Origin: Mesomycoplasma dispar | GTDB lineage: Bacteria; Bacillota_I; Bacilli_A; Mycoplasmatales; Metamycoplasmataceae | Reading direction: 5' to 3' | Assembly: GCF_000941075.1 (NCBI RefSeq) | Contig: NZ_CP007229.1 | Location: 992,001 to 1,056,000, forward strand | DNA: 64,000 bases | Shown: positions 1 through 11,144 of the stretch, one piece after another | How positions within the stretch are numbered: the first letter of the stretch is position 1 | Layout: the number at the start of each line of letters is the position of its first letter | Notes under the pieces: generated by a model | Told to the model about the DNA's origin: nothing | What the model saw: the letters and a program-made list of their open reading frames with translations, nothing else | The model's database searches: none | Position numbers and translations under genes: made by a program

Positions 1-400
1 TTTGAAGGTCGTTTTTACCGCTAAATTCGACGTTTTTTATTCCTAAATTTTGCAAAACCTTAATTACAGGCTCATAAAATTTCTGATAATTTCCAAGTAA
101 ATCTTTATTTTTGTTATATGGAAATGAAAAACAAAAATTAATCCCATTTCTGTCTAAATAAATCGCGCCGCCGCCAGTGTCTCTTCTAACGACTTGAATG
201 TTGCTTTTGTTTAAAAGTTCCATATTTATTTCAACTTTTGGGTTTTGAAAATAACCAATTTGCACATGGGGATCGCAAATATAAGGGAAAATAATTGGTT
301 CTAGGAATTTCAAGTTTTTTATAGCTCAATATTGAATTGCAAGTAAAACTGCGCCATCATAGACTCATTTTCCGTCGCGTTTTGGTTCGATTAAATACAT
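1..400 (-). CDS. lplA: Lipoate-protein ligase A family protein (3' end cut by window)
   Basis: The N-terminal 133 residues are visible; the gene runs off the left edge. Residues around position 90 carry the lipoate ligase signature [16 protein letters not shown] (family RRxTGGGxVxHDxGN), which binds lipoyl-AMP, followed by [10 protein letters not shown]. Such enzymes attach lipoate to a lysine of a carrier protein. The start is the ATG at 400, one base from the stop of the sirtuin gene upstream, so it is the third gene of a GcvH-like/sirtuin/ligase operon. It probably serves that cassette; a role in ordinary E2 lipoylation is also possible. In-frame TGA codons are read as Trp. Confidence 0.88.
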
Positions 401-401
401 T

Positions 402-1271
402 TTAGGTTCCTTTTTGTGCTATTTTTTCAAGCAAAATTTTAATATCTTCATAAAAAAAATGTGATTTTTCAGCAATTTCTTTGTTTTTACGGTATCTTTT
501 TTGATTTAGAACTAAATAAGTTGCATTTTTAAACTTTTTGGTCATTTCTTGAAATGGAAATTTAATCAATTGTGGAGTAGTAAAACCGACACCGATTTCA
601 AGAAAAATTATATTTTTTTCTTTGTTTTTTTCAATAAAATCATTGTATTTTTTCTTTTGGATGTGAAAATTTTTATCTTCCACCATTCCTTTAAAAGCGA
701 TTCGCTTGTTTATTTCTAAAAAAGCATCACATTCTGGACATCGAGGTAATAATTTAAAATCAACTTTCATATTTTTTTGGCTTTTAGCCATTTTTAACAG
801 CAAATTATCGTTTTTATAAAGGATATTTTTGCACATTTTTGAACATTGCATTAAATTATATTTGCCCTGGATATAAAAAATTTTCTCACTTGGAAAATCT
901 GATTTTTCAAAAAAACTATCAGAATTTGTTGTTATAATGAAATAGTTTTTATTTTCCAAAACTTTTTTTAAATTTAAAAAACTTGGCGATGCCTTAAGAT
1001 CTAAATAATTAATTTTAGCAAATCTACTATGAAAAGCTCAATAAATTTGCCAGGAATCAAAATCAAAAAGAGATGCCTGTAGCATGTCAATAAACTTATA
1101 TTTCTCAATAAAATCTTGAAAATTATGGCTAAATTTTGCTCCATAATAATTATTTCCGTCAGCATCAGTTATTCCAGAACCTACGCCAACAAGAATTGCA
1201 TCAGCTTTCTTGATTATTTCTTTAATTTTTTTAGCTGATTCTTCAATTTGATTAAAAGTCTTCAAGGGCAT
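402..1271 (-). CDS. SirTM-class sirtuin (predicted protein ADP-ribosyltransferase)
   Basis: 289 residues, with one TGA (Trp78) inside. The NAD-binding glycine loop GVGSG lies at residues 29-33 followed by ITDADG, a TTNSD motif at 114-118 replaces the usual TQNID, and four cysteines (143, 147, 178, 181) form a zinc site. The catalytic His of ordinary deacetylase sirtuins (HG motif) is Gln135 in YIQG. From memory, Gln at this place and Asn at 116 typify the macrodomain-linked SirTM class, which ADP-ribosylates lipoylated GcvH-like protein. The ATG at 1271 lies inside the 3' end of the GcvH-like gene (20-base overlap) and the ligase follows directly, so the three are translationally coupled. Target specificity is inferred. 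Confidence 0.85.
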
Positions 1272-1584
1272 CGAACTCGATTTGATCAATTTTTTTTGCT
1301 TTAAAAAGTCAATTTTCTTCTGGATTATGCGAGTTTAAAATCTTTGGATTTTTTAGTGCTGCTTCGTTAAACTCAATCACTTCACATTTCAAAGGTGTTT
1401 TTAATGAAAAAACAGTTTTTGAGGCTTCGATTTTAGCAAAAATCTCGTTTTTTTCAAATTTCTTTTTGTTAATAAACTTCAAAAAACCAATAGTTCCGAG
1501 GTCATCTTGGAGTTCCGCAGTTAAATAAACGGTGAAAATTTCATTATTTTGCTCGATTATCATAAAATTAGCAACTTTTTGCAC
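1252..1584 (-). CDS. GcvH-like lipoyl carrier protein (GcvH-L)
   Basis: 110 residues, slightly shorter than the glycine cleavage H protein. The lipoylation hairpin is at residues 51-59, KIEASKTVF, with Lys56 as the predicted lipoyl-lysine. The start is a GTG at 1584 because a perfect AAGGAGG lies at 1591-1597. A TGA (Trp) near residue 92 extends the protein beyond its apparent stop. No other glycine cleavage genes (gcvP, gcvT) are present here. With the sirtuin and ligase downstream, this is best read as the GcvH-L substrate of an ADP-ribosylation module and not as a glycine cleavage component. Confidence 0.85.
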
Positions 1585-1590
1585 AAAAAA

Positions 1591-1597
1591 CCTCCTT
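1591..1597 (-). promoter_or_regulatory. Strong Shine-Dalgarno that fixes the GTG start of GcvH-L
   Basis: AAGGAGG on the minus strand, 6 bases before the GTG at 1584. It is among the best SD sequences in the window and decides the start codon. About 20 bases further upstream (1619-1624) the minus strand reads TGGTAATAT, a possible extended -10 box. Confidence 0.7.
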
Positions 1598-1751
1598 ATT
1601 TTTTAAGTATTAATTAAGATATTACCACAAAAACAATGTCTTTAATATTTTATTAACAACAAATCGGAAATAATTTAGGAATTTGAAAAGAATTTTTTTA
1701 ATCTAACTATAAAAAACGTGTTAATTTAAAGATCTTTTTTGTTTTTTAGAG

Positions 1752-1757
1752 TATAAT
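1752..1757 (+). promoter_or_regulatory. -10 box of tRNA-Trp
   Basis: TATAAT 20 bases before the first base of the tRNA, in an otherwise gene-free AT-rich spacer that also serves the divergent GcvH-L operon. Confidence 0.6.
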
Positions 1758-1777
1758 TAAATATAAAAAATTTAAAC

Positions 1778-1851
1778 GGGGGTTTAGTATAATGGCAGTA
1801 CTATGGACTCCAAACCCATCAGTAAAGGTTCGAATCCTTTAACCCCCGCCA
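1778..1851 (+). tRNA. tRNA-Trp (anticodon CCA)
   Basis: 74 bases with encoded CCA end. The acceptor stem GGGGGTT pairs with AACCCCC, the T-arm has GGTTCGAATCC, and the anticodon loop CTCCAAA gives CCA, which reads UGG. There is an A-C mismatch at the base of the anticodon stem. Code-4 organisms need a UCA-anticodon tRNA-Trp for UGA; this one reads only UGG, so a second tRNA-Trp must exist elsewhere. A run of 17 T follows directly. Confidence 0.9.
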
Positions 1852-1868
1852 TTTTTTTTTTTTTTTTT
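1852..1868 (+). terminator. 17-T run after tRNA-Trp
   Basis: Uninterrupted T tract immediately 3' of the tRNA CCA end. No separate stem precedes it, so the tRNA fold itself may act as the hairpin. Confidence 0.45.
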
Positions 1869-2002
1869 AGCAATTATTTTCTGATTTTTTGGTCTAAAAA
1901 ATGAAAAAATGAAATTAATTGTTAATTTAAAAATTTCTATTTTTTAAATCAAATAAATTTGAATTTAATTTATAAAAACTAAAATTTTGTGTGAGGAAAA
2001 TG

Positions 2003-2494
2003 ATGCAAACAAAATTTAAAGATAAAAAATATGATTTAGTTTCTTCATTGATTGAACCTGGTGAAACATTAAAATTTTCTGTTAGTGATACAAATTTTGA
2101 TGTTGTTGACTTTGAATCCTTTGAAAAAACAACTGTAATTTCAATTTTTCCATCAATTAACACTAAAATTTGCGATTTTCAAACAGTTTCAATACGTGAT
2201 TTGTCACGCAAATACCCTCAATTCCGATTTATTTCAGTTTCTTTAGATCTTCCTTCAGCGATTGGACAGTGAAAAAACGCTAATGCATCCGAAAATTTAG
2301 AAATATATTCAGACTACCGACTCCGTAGTTTTGGATTAGCAACTGGGTTCTTAATTAACGATGTTTTTTTATTAAACCGTGGTTACATTATTGTTGATCC
2401 CGAAGGTAAGGTTCTGGTTGTCGAGTCCAATTCAGATGTCCATGATCAAATTGACTTTGAAAAATTAGAAGAAGAACTTAAGAAACTTACCTAA
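2003..2494 (+). CDS. tpx: Thiol peroxidase (Tpx-type peroxiredoxin)
   Basis: 163 residues. The peroxidatic site is at residues 49-57, FPSINTKIC, with Cys57; this matches the FPSxDTxVC motif of Tpx. The region where other Tpx proteins have the resolving cysteine (SRFCGAEG in E. coli) reads GQWKNANA, so the resolving Cys is missing and this is likely a one-Cys enzyme. GAGG at 1993-1996 favours the ATG at 2003; starts at 2000 or 1991 (GTG) are possible. It reduces peroxides with thiol reductants; thioredoxin reductase lies 1.3 kb downstream. Confidence 0.88.
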
Positions 2495-2555
2495 ATTTTT
2501 TATAAATTTAGAAATTTTTAAGTTAAAAATTAAATTTACCTATCAAAAAACAAAA

Positions 2556-2585
2556 AAATGCACACATTAGTTGTGCTATTTTTAT
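2556..2585 (+). terminator. Terminator after tpx
   Basis: Short stem GCACA (2560-2564) / TGTGC (2572-2576) followed by a T-rich tract, between tpx and the lgt promoter. Confidence 0.45.
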
Positions 2586-2614
2586 ATTAATAATTAACGT
2601 AAAAAAATAAAAAA

Positions 2615-2623
2615 TGGTATAAT
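2615..2623 (+). promoter_or_regulatory. Extended -10 promoter of lgt
   Basis: TGGTATAAT, a TGn-extended -10 box, 29 bases before the lgt start. The same nonamer precedes the rpmG-pepP operon (53961) and the SGNH lipoprotein (about 48957), so it looks like a recurrent promoter form here. Confidence 0.55.
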
Positions 2624-2652
2624 TTTCTAGAACAAATAAAAACAGGAAAATA

Positions 2653-3642
2653 ATGACTAACAATACAAAAATCCCCGCTGATTTAGCAAATGAACGCCCG
2701 TTTAAGGAGGGTGAGGCTTTTTGGTTAATTCAGGACTGAATTCCCATTTACGCGCTAACAATCGTTTTGGGGATGATTGCTTCAATTATTACAATTTATT
2801 TTTTTTGAAAGCGTGAAGGCTATAAATACGACTATTTAGCAGTGCTAATTTTCATCACAATTCCAGTTTCAATAATTGGCGCACGTTTTGGTTTTATTCT
2901 TGAACGTTTACTTGTTGGTGATTTTACCAATTTAAAAAACTGGTACAACATTCGCCACGGTGGACTTTCGATTCAATGAGGAGTAATTTTCCCGACAATC
3001 GCAAATTTATTGTATCTTTACAGAAAACGAAAAGAACTTGACTGACGAAAAGCATTTTCTTTCATTTTGCCAGCAGTTTTAATTGGCCAATTCATCGGAA
3101 GATGAGGAAATTTTACCAACCACGAAGTTTATGGATTTCTTGATCCCGAAGGTAAAACTGTTAACTGACTTGGAAGTTTCATCCGTAAAAATATGTTTAT
3201 TAGTGATAAAATCGCGCCAAACGGACAGTTGCGAGTACCGCTATTTTTCTATGAAGGAATTGCTTCGCTTTTTGGTTATATCATTTTAGTTTGAATTTTA
3301 AACCTTTTTTCTTGACTAAAACCAGGATCAACCGGTGCTTTATACATTTTATATTACGGAATCGTTCGTTCTTCAATGGAATTTTTACGTCAGGAATCTT
3401 ATTTATATTATTTCCTAATCGCAATTTTTATGATTATTGTTGGTCTTTTTCTTTTTATACGTTTCCAATTTTTTGCAAATTACTACCTAAAATTTGAAAA
3501 CAAAAAGTTAAAAATCGCTTTTTTTGACAGATACTCAAAAGAAAAAAAGCGCTTTGCAGGTATAATAACTTGAACTCGTTGAAACCGTAATTTTTCAGAA
3601 TTAAAAGAAACTAACAAAGAATTAGAACCAAAAAATGCTTAA
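2653..3642 (+). CDS. lgt: Prolipoprotein diacylglyceryl transferase
   Basis: 329 residues, multi-pass membrane protein. It transfers diacylglycerol from phosphatidylglycerol to the lipobox cysteine of prolipoproteins. The sequence shows the IRHGGLSIQWGV block and the Lgt signature GQFIGRWGNFTNHEVYG around residues 145-165, plus the YEG and ILYYGIVRSSMEFLR segments of the C-terminal half. Several TGA codons are Trp. Substrates visible in this window are the lipoproteins at 48998, 55253 and 57002. The tail after the last helix is basic and polar, somewhat longer than usual. Confidence 0.95.
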
Positions 3643-3749
3643 AAAACTAGTTAAAAGTTGTACTAAAAAACAAAAGAAAAGCTAGATTTTTACTTGATAA
3701 ATTTATTAGAAAATCGATATTTTTTGCCATTTTTACGATTTAAATATTA

Positions 3750-3764
3750 TATAATTATTATAAT
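3750..3764 (+). promoter_or_regulatory. -10 region upstream of trxB
   Basis: Two TATAAT hexamers (3750-3755 and 3759-3764) in a very AT-rich stretch 40 bases before trxB; an AAAGGG ribosome site follows at about 3788-3793. Which hexamer is used cannot be told. Confidence 0.45.
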
Positions 3765-3802
3765 ATAGTTTCATAAAAAATATTTTGAAAGGGTTTTTGA
3801 AA

Positions 3803-4723
3803 ATGGAAAGTTATTATGATGTAATAATTATTGGCGCTGGACCTGCAGGTTTAACGACTGCACTTTATGCTTCGCGCGGAAATTTAAAGGTTTTGATTTT
3901 AGAAAAAGGCGCTCCAGGTGGTAAATTAGTTTCACAATCAAAAATTGAAAATTGACCTGGTGATGAGATAATTGATGGCGCAACTTTAGCGCTTAGAATG
4001 TACAAACACCCTTTAAAATTTGGTGCAAAACACCGTTTTTGCGATGTCGACTACCTTGAGACAAATAGTGAATTTGAACATACAGTTTATTGCAAAGATG
4101 GCAAAACTTTTAACGGAAAATCCGTTGTTATCGCTTCTGGAATGGTTGAAAGAAAACCACTTGATATTAAAAATTACCTTGAATTTGAAGGCAAAGGCGT
4201 TTCTTATTGCGTTGTTTGCGATGGTCCTTTTTATGCAGGAAAACCTGCAATTGTTATTGGTGGCGGAAATTCTGCTGTCGAAGAATCAAGTTTTTTAGCC
4301 TCAATTGCTTCTAAAGTTTATGTTTTAGTTCGCGATTCACAGTTTAATGCCGAACCAATGCTGATCGAGGATTTGAAAAAAAATAAAAATGTCGAAATTC
4401 TTTTTAACACAAAAGTTTTAGAACTGCAAGGTGATCAGGAATTAAAATCGGCAATTATTGAAAGCAACGGCGAAAAAAAAACTTTAGAAATCAGTTCACT
4501 TTTCCCTTACATCGGTTTTTTACCAGCAACAAACTTTTTGCATAAAAACCATAAAGAAATTCTTGATAAAATTAATTTCATTAGTGTTGATCGTTATGGC
4601 CAATCAAAAATTCCTGGAATTTATGCAGTTGGCGATGTTGTGACAAAAGATATAAGACAAATTGTTACCGCCGCAAGTGATGGCGCAATTGTAGGTAAAA
4701 TTTTAACTAATCGAATTAAATAA
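3803..4723 (+). CDS. trxB: Thioredoxin reductase
   Basis: 306 residues, usual family length. The FAD-binding loop GAGPAG is at residues 10-15, the redox-active pair is CVVC (Cys136/Cys139), the NADPH-binding loop is GGGNSA, and the C-terminal FAD motif is IPGIYAVGDV. It reduces thioredoxin with NADPH and so feeds peroxidases such as the Tpx upstream. The start is ATG 3803 after AAAGGG. One TGA (Trp) near residue 50 joins the two parts. Confidence 0.96.
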
Positions 4724-4739
4724 TTAAGGTGTTTGAAAC

Positions 4740-7700
4740 GTGAAAATAGTTAAAAAGATACAGAAAACAAAACGTTTATCGAGAAAGTCAAAAATTCTTT
4801 TAGGTTTAGGTATAAGTTCATCTTTTCTTGCAGTTTTAAGCGTTTCCCTTGCAGCATCTTATGGTTTTGCCTTAATTAAAAAAAAATCATACGAAACAAC
4901 AGTTGATGATTTAAATAAACTTACATCAAAAATTAATGCCTTAAGTTTTAATGCGCAAAAAATTTCACCTTTTTCCACTTATGCAACTTTAAAAAATGAC
5001 TGAAAAACAATAAAAAATTCTGAAAAAAACGGTGAATTCTTCGATTTTTACACTCTTGAATACAAAAGATTACAACCCTATAAACTACCAAACGGAATTT
5101 GGGCTGAATTCACAAAAATTGAACCCGATGATGCAAATCAGCAATTTAATGTCGAATTTGTGCTTAAATCTTATAACGGTTCAAGAATTATAAAATCTGA
5201 CATCAAAACCGATAAAGTTGCTATAAATCCTAATTCTACTTTTTTTTTAGAAAATTTTTATCAAGCACTCCAAATTGACTTGAAAAATGTTACACCTTTT
5301 TCGCGAACTGACAAAGATAAAAAAAGCCCAAGTATTTGACTTGCAACCGATTTTCTAAACGAAATCAACGTTGAACCAACAGCCGATGATGCAATTAAAA
5401 AAATCCGCGAATTTTTCAATTTTGACTTTGATTCAGTATTAAAAAACAAAAATTTTAGCATAAAACACAATAATAGTTTAGTTTTTCCTTACAAAATTGA
5501 AATTCTAAAGAATAGCGATAATACTTGACTAAAACCAAGCCAACTAAACTCTGATTTTCTCGAAATTCAAGGAAAAATTAGCTTTACCGATGAAGCCAAA
5601 AAGGTTTTCCCAAAAAATTTCAACACCAGCATAACTAAAAATTTTAATTTTTTACTTTATGACTCAAGTAAAAACGAATCGGCTTTTGCTAACCCGAAAT
5701 TTTTCATTAACATTCCAAAATTAGTTGAACTAAAAGTTGAAAAATTTTCTAGCGAAAATCCAGAAGGCAAAACTGATTCTTCACAAAAATCAATTTCTTG
5801 AGTTTATAATTACCTTAAATATAAAGAAAAATCAACCTTAAAAACTTCTGATGAAGCAAAAAAAGCACTTAATTCCCTTCTTAAAAGTGATTTAAAACTT
5901 GATTTTGGCGAGTATAGCGATTTAGAACAAAAAATCAAACAAAAATTTGACTACCAAATTCTAGTTGATAAAATTCGTTTCGATGCCGACGGAGAATCAT
6001 CACTAATCTACATTCCTTTTGAAATCAGTTATCCTCTTGATGAAAAAAAGCAAAACAAATTAAAAACTGAAACAAAAATCTTATTGAGAAACTTTAAAAA
6101 TTCAACTTCACAACCAAGTTCAGTGTTCGATTCTAAAGCTTTTACAACAATTCCAGTCGTTAATTTAAAATACATCAAAGACAAAAACCAAAATGACAGC
6201 AACGAAGTTTATCAATCTTTTGAATCAGTTTCAAAAGTTGAACTAGAAAGATTATTGGCAGCAAACCAGCACGAACAAATTTATGATATTTTAACTGATT
6301 CTTCCAAATTTAACATAACTTTTCCAGAAAGAGAAATTTTAGACTCCTGAATTTCTAGTTACGATTTCCCATCAGTTGAAGAATTTTCAAAAAGAACTTT
6401 AGTAGCAAAAACACTTGAAAATGGCACAGAAACTCAACCTTTTTTCAAAAACAACCAAGAATTTCTATTTTTCACAAAGAAAATTTTAAATCTGCCAAAA
6501 GAAGAAGCAAAAAAATATCTCGACATTCTTTTTAAAGCGCTCACAAAAGAAGAAGAGAAAAAAGCTGAAAAAAGTACTGATGAATCACAAAAATCAGCAG
6601 AACCAGGTGGAGATTCTACAACTAATTCAGCAGTTACAACTCAATCGGTTGCTGTAAAAGTTAGAAAATTTCAGGAAACAGAAGCGCAAAGTCCGCAGAA
6701 TTCAAGCCAAGAAAATGGGCAAAACGGAACAGTACAAAATGGTCGATCAGATTCGTCTCCAGCTAAACCTGCTGATTCTGAAAGTTCAGAATCTACACAA
6801 GGCGATCAAAAAACCAATCAAGAATCAGATTCAGCACCTGAAGAAAACACAAAAGCAACTGAATTTAACGACAAAATTGTCGCAAATCTTCGAAGTCAAT
6901 ATTTAGTTTCCGCCTTTAAAGATTTAATTTCTAAAATTGAATCTTTAAAAGTTGATCCTGAAAAAAAGAATCAAGAATTAAATACTGAAAATTTTACAGA
7001 TTTATTTATCGAATCTTATAAAAACAGCGATTTAGTTAGTCAGTTTGACAATTTCGGCGAAAAACTTAACTATAACATCGTTTTTGTTGCTGGTCAAGAT
7101 AGTGAGAAATTTAGTGAAGATGAAAAAATAAACTCACCTAATCCAAATTCAAGTGGTTCTGATTCACAAAAAAATGCTGAAAATGAAGGGAATTCCGACG
7201 AAAGCAGCCCTTCAGATTCTAATAGTGGCACCGGAAATAAAAGTGCCGAATCTGCAGACGGTTCAACTGGAAACCAAACAGAACAATCTCAAGACGGAAC
7301 AACTCAAAATGTTTTAGTAAAAAATAAAGTTACTCTGTTCCAAAATGGTGATACTTCTGGTGGTGATAACAGTGGTCAAGTTGGTAATTCTAGCGACGCG
7401 CAACAAACAGGCCCAAATTCTGAAACTAAACCAGAGCAGGAAACCGAGACTTTCAAACTCGGTTATTATTACACTTTCACATCTGGAAATGGTAACAAAA
7501 TTGTCTTTAGAACACCGGTTAATTCTATAAATTTAAAGGTTTTTTTAGCTGAAAAACCTGGAATCACACTTGAAAAATTGTCTTATAATGTCTTGAATTT
7601 TCCACAAAAACTTTTAACATTACAGTTAGCAGATTCTAATTTTGCAACTGCGGACACTATTAACAAAAGTGTTGAAGACATTCTGAAAACTGAATTTAAC

Positions 7701-8156
7701 AATCAAGATAAAGATTTTGAAAAAACAACTGAAAGTTTTAAAAAACTTTTTGGAAACAAAACTTTTGTCAAAATTTATCCTTTATTAAGCGGAAATGGTC
7801 TTGTTTATAAAAAAGATAGCGTATTTAAAGATAAATTTGGAAACATTAAAATCAGATTTACTGTTAAAGACCTAACTCCAGAAGAACAGAAAAAAATTGT
7901 TTTACCAAATATTTTAGAGACTGAAAAACCGCAAAACGAAGGAGAAGCAACCGAACCTTCGCCAGCAGCACCAGTCGCTCCAGCTGCTCCAGCGCCCGCC
8001 GCACCCCCAAGTACTCCAGCGGCTCCTTCTGGATCTGGTTCCACAACTTCCCAACTAAAAAACGAACTCGAAAAATTCACTCCACAAGAAAAAGAAGCAA
8101 AATATCCACTTGTTTTCACAGTAATCAAGTCAAATAAACAACAAATAAGAAACTAG
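4740..8156 (+). CDS. Large P97-like surface protein (first gene of pair)
   Basis: 1138 residues in one frame across many TGA(Trp) codons. A single N-terminal membrane segment (about residues 20-42, after a basic stretch) anchors or secretes it; the rest is extracellular in type. Low-complexity linkers rich in S/Q/E/N/G lie at about residues 600-710 and 800-905, and a Pro/Ala run (APAAPVAPAAPAPAAPP) at about 1078-1095. The start is GTG 4740, supported by AAGGTG at 4726-4731. Its size, topology and the P102-like partner 7 bases downstream match the P97/P102 two-gene operons, whose products are cilium adhesins cleaved on the surface. Which paralogue it is cannot be told; no classical P97 R1 repeat is seen. 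Confidence 0.7.
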
Positions 8157-8163
8157 GTTAAAT

Positions 8164-11139
8164 ATGAAAAATACTAAAACACAATCTAAAACGGAAACTA
8201 ATAATACCAAAACCAAAATCGTTAATAAGGTTTCAAATAAAAGATCTTTAATGATAATGGCGACTTGACCAATCGCTGGAATTGCTGTTTTAGGTTTTTC
8301 TTTTTTAACTTTTTCGCTTGTTGAATCAAAATATTATTCAAAAGTGGACGGGCGAAATTTAGTAACAACTGATTTAAGTCAAAGGGGAATCCAGTTAACA
8401 AGTCAGCAATTTGCTAACATTGTTGACAAAATGGAAATTGATAAAGATTTTGCTAAGTATTCAGCGAGCCAGATTCTTGAATTAGCTCGTAATTCACAGT
8501 CTAATTTTCGTTTAATTAACATTTTTAACCTTGGTGATTTCAGCTCAAGATACCCTTTTTTAAAACTTAACATCAACCCGATTGAAAATTCAGATGTCGA
8601 AGATAAAACTTTAACAACAAAGGTTGTTAATAATAATTTAGTCAACGTTGTTTTTACCGCACATGACCAATTAACAAATAAAACTTATTCGAAAGTTCAT
8701 TCAATTCGTGGTTTTGAAGGAAAAGGTGATATCCCTTTTATTAATTTTAATGTTGATCAGCAAAAATCATCCTTTATTTTACACACAGTTGAACCAACAA
8801 AAAAATGAAATGTTCTTTCTTTTGTTGATAGTTTAAATAACGAATATAAAAAAACAAAGAATGCGAAAACTACCCTTGAAAAATACGGTTCTTTTTTACT
8901 ACTTGATTCAAATGATGTCGTTATTGACTTTCCAGATAAAACCAGATTTGATTTCCAAACCGATTCTAATGGAAACATAATTTTTAAAAACATCAAAGAT
9001 TCAACAGGTAATTTATGAATCCCGTTTGATATTTTCGATGAGCAAAACAAAAAAATTCGCTCTTTTGATTTAAAAGTCGGAAATTTACTAGATTATAACG
9101 AAATTAATAATTATCTGAATAATTTATTAAAAAACAATGATGATTTAATTGTGCTAAAAGATGAAAAAATTCAGGAAATGGTTGCCAAAAATGTTTCTTT
9201 ATCAACTTTTTTAATTAGTAATTCTGGGATTCGTCACTTTTTTGATACCACCAAACTAGATTCACTATTCACAAATTCCTTACCTAATTTTGGAATCAGG
9301 TTAATCACTGCGAACAGACAATATGACCGACTTGGACAAGTTGATTTAATGATTCAAATGAACTTTAAAGCTAAAACCAATTTAAGCCCCTCTGAAAATC
9401 AAAGTTCTGGAGAAAATCAGGCGCAAAAAGCAACTGAAGAATCAGAAGGAAAAACTGAAAAAACACAGCCTGAATCTGAATCACAAGATGGAACTGCACC
9501 AAAAACTCAAAGCGACTCCGCCACTGAAAATCAAGTTGTTCAAAATCAAAAAACATTGAAAAATACAGCATCTTTATTCCAAGAAGCCGAAGTTCAACCT
9601 GAAAATCAAGTTGAAAAACCTTCTGTACAAACCGAAGATGAACTTGAAGTACAAAAAAATTACCGTGACTTTAATTTCATTTATACCTTAAAACCTTTTA
9701 AAGATTTACCGCAACGATATTTAAATTCGGCGATCAAAGATAACGATTATTATGTAATTAAAGATAAATTTAATTATCTTAATGGTAGTGAAATTATCAA
9801 TAACCTAAAAACAATTAATGCTAGTTTTTATTCTTTTGAAGAAAATAAAGACACAAATAAAGGTTATGAAATTGTTAATTTAACAAGCAGTCCCACTTAT
9901 GATAGTTTAACAAGTCAAAAAGCAATTGTAGCGTGATTTAAAGACTTTTTTAATGATTCGCTTGAATTTCCAAGTTGAAAAAAAACAAAACCAACAGAAA
10001 AACCTGAAGAAATTTTAGCAGAAATTTTTGCTAAAATGAATAACATAATTAATTCCAAACAAATTTTTTCTTATGGAGTTAAGTACAATTTATTCTTTGA
10101 TAATTTAGCTCGCGAACTGAAAATAACCATCAGCATTCATGATAAATTCAACAAGGTTTTAGGTAAAAAAGTTGTTAAACTTGCGGGGTTAGCGCCTGCA
10201 AATCCGCCACTTTTTGTTGCAAAACAAAATTTAGCAACCTTTTTCATTGATGGTGGTGGCGGATATAAACTTAAAGATCAGAACAATTTTGCATCACCAA
10301 AAAATATAGAAGCCTTCAAATCAATAACAAATCCACAAGTTTTGATTACAACTGTTAAAAATCAAACAACAAATAGTGATAAAACTATTAAACTTGTCAA
10401 GAACGGCGAAGTTTTACACCCAAGTTTGAATGATGAGCCTCTCAAATTTGTATATCAAACTGAAGAGAATAAAGCTTATGAAGATGTTACTTTTGATGAA
10501 AAAAAGCCTTTCTTTTTCGGGTTTTCTGTTCAAAATAATTTAGAAAATGGCAAGCACAAAGTTCTTTTAAGTTTTAGTAAAAAGGAAACTGGAACAACAG
10601 AGAATAACAATAATAATTTGATTTGAATGAAAAGATTTGACAAAAAAAGTGAAGTAAAGCCACAAATTTCTGATGATTCAAGCGAAATTCCTGATGATTC
10701 GCCAGTTTGAGTGATTGGTGTTTCGAAAAAAAATGAAATAGCAACAGCACAAAATGGTCAACCGCCTAAAAAAATTATTGGAATTTTGCCTGTTGAAGAC
10801 GGACAATTTACAAATTTTGTACTTTCTTATAACGGATTTAGTGAAAATTCCGCAACTAGCGGCGCAGGACAAGGAACTTCGACCAACAAAAAAATAAAAG
10901 TTAAAATTGCTAGTTCAAAATCAAAAAACCAACCTGAAATTGAATTAGAAGAAGATTTTTGAGGAACAACTCAAACATCTGGAACCGCCCAAACCAATAA
11001 TTTATCCCTAATTCTTGGCGATTCAGAAAATAAAAGTACTGTAAATTCAGAGGTTTTATTCAGATTTTTCACTCAATTTCAATATGAATTTTCTGATAAA
11101 AAAACTTTTGAAGAAGCTTTTAACAACTCTTTAAAATAA
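8164..11139 (+). CDS. P102-like surface protein (second gene of pair)
   Basis: 991 residues with one N-terminal helix (about residues 28-52). The N-terminal region is clearly paralogous to the protein at 59187-62750: both have a helical block, then an LNI strand, a VVFxxHxxQLxxxTYSK segment and a RGFxxxxD motif near residues 165-190. A Q/E/S/N-rich linker is at about residues 400-500. The start ATG is 7 bases after the stop of the P97-like gene, so they form one operon. Established family knowledge: P102-type proteins are surface-exposed, proteolytically processed and bind host molecules. Function here is inferred from family only. Confidence 0.72.
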
Positions 11140-11144
11140 CAGAA

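Noticed and set aside
7805-8128. 107-codon Gly/Ala-rich open frame on the minus strand
   Set aside because: It is the antisense of the Pro/Ala-rich linker of the P97-like gene; composition explains the open frame, and it has no start signals.
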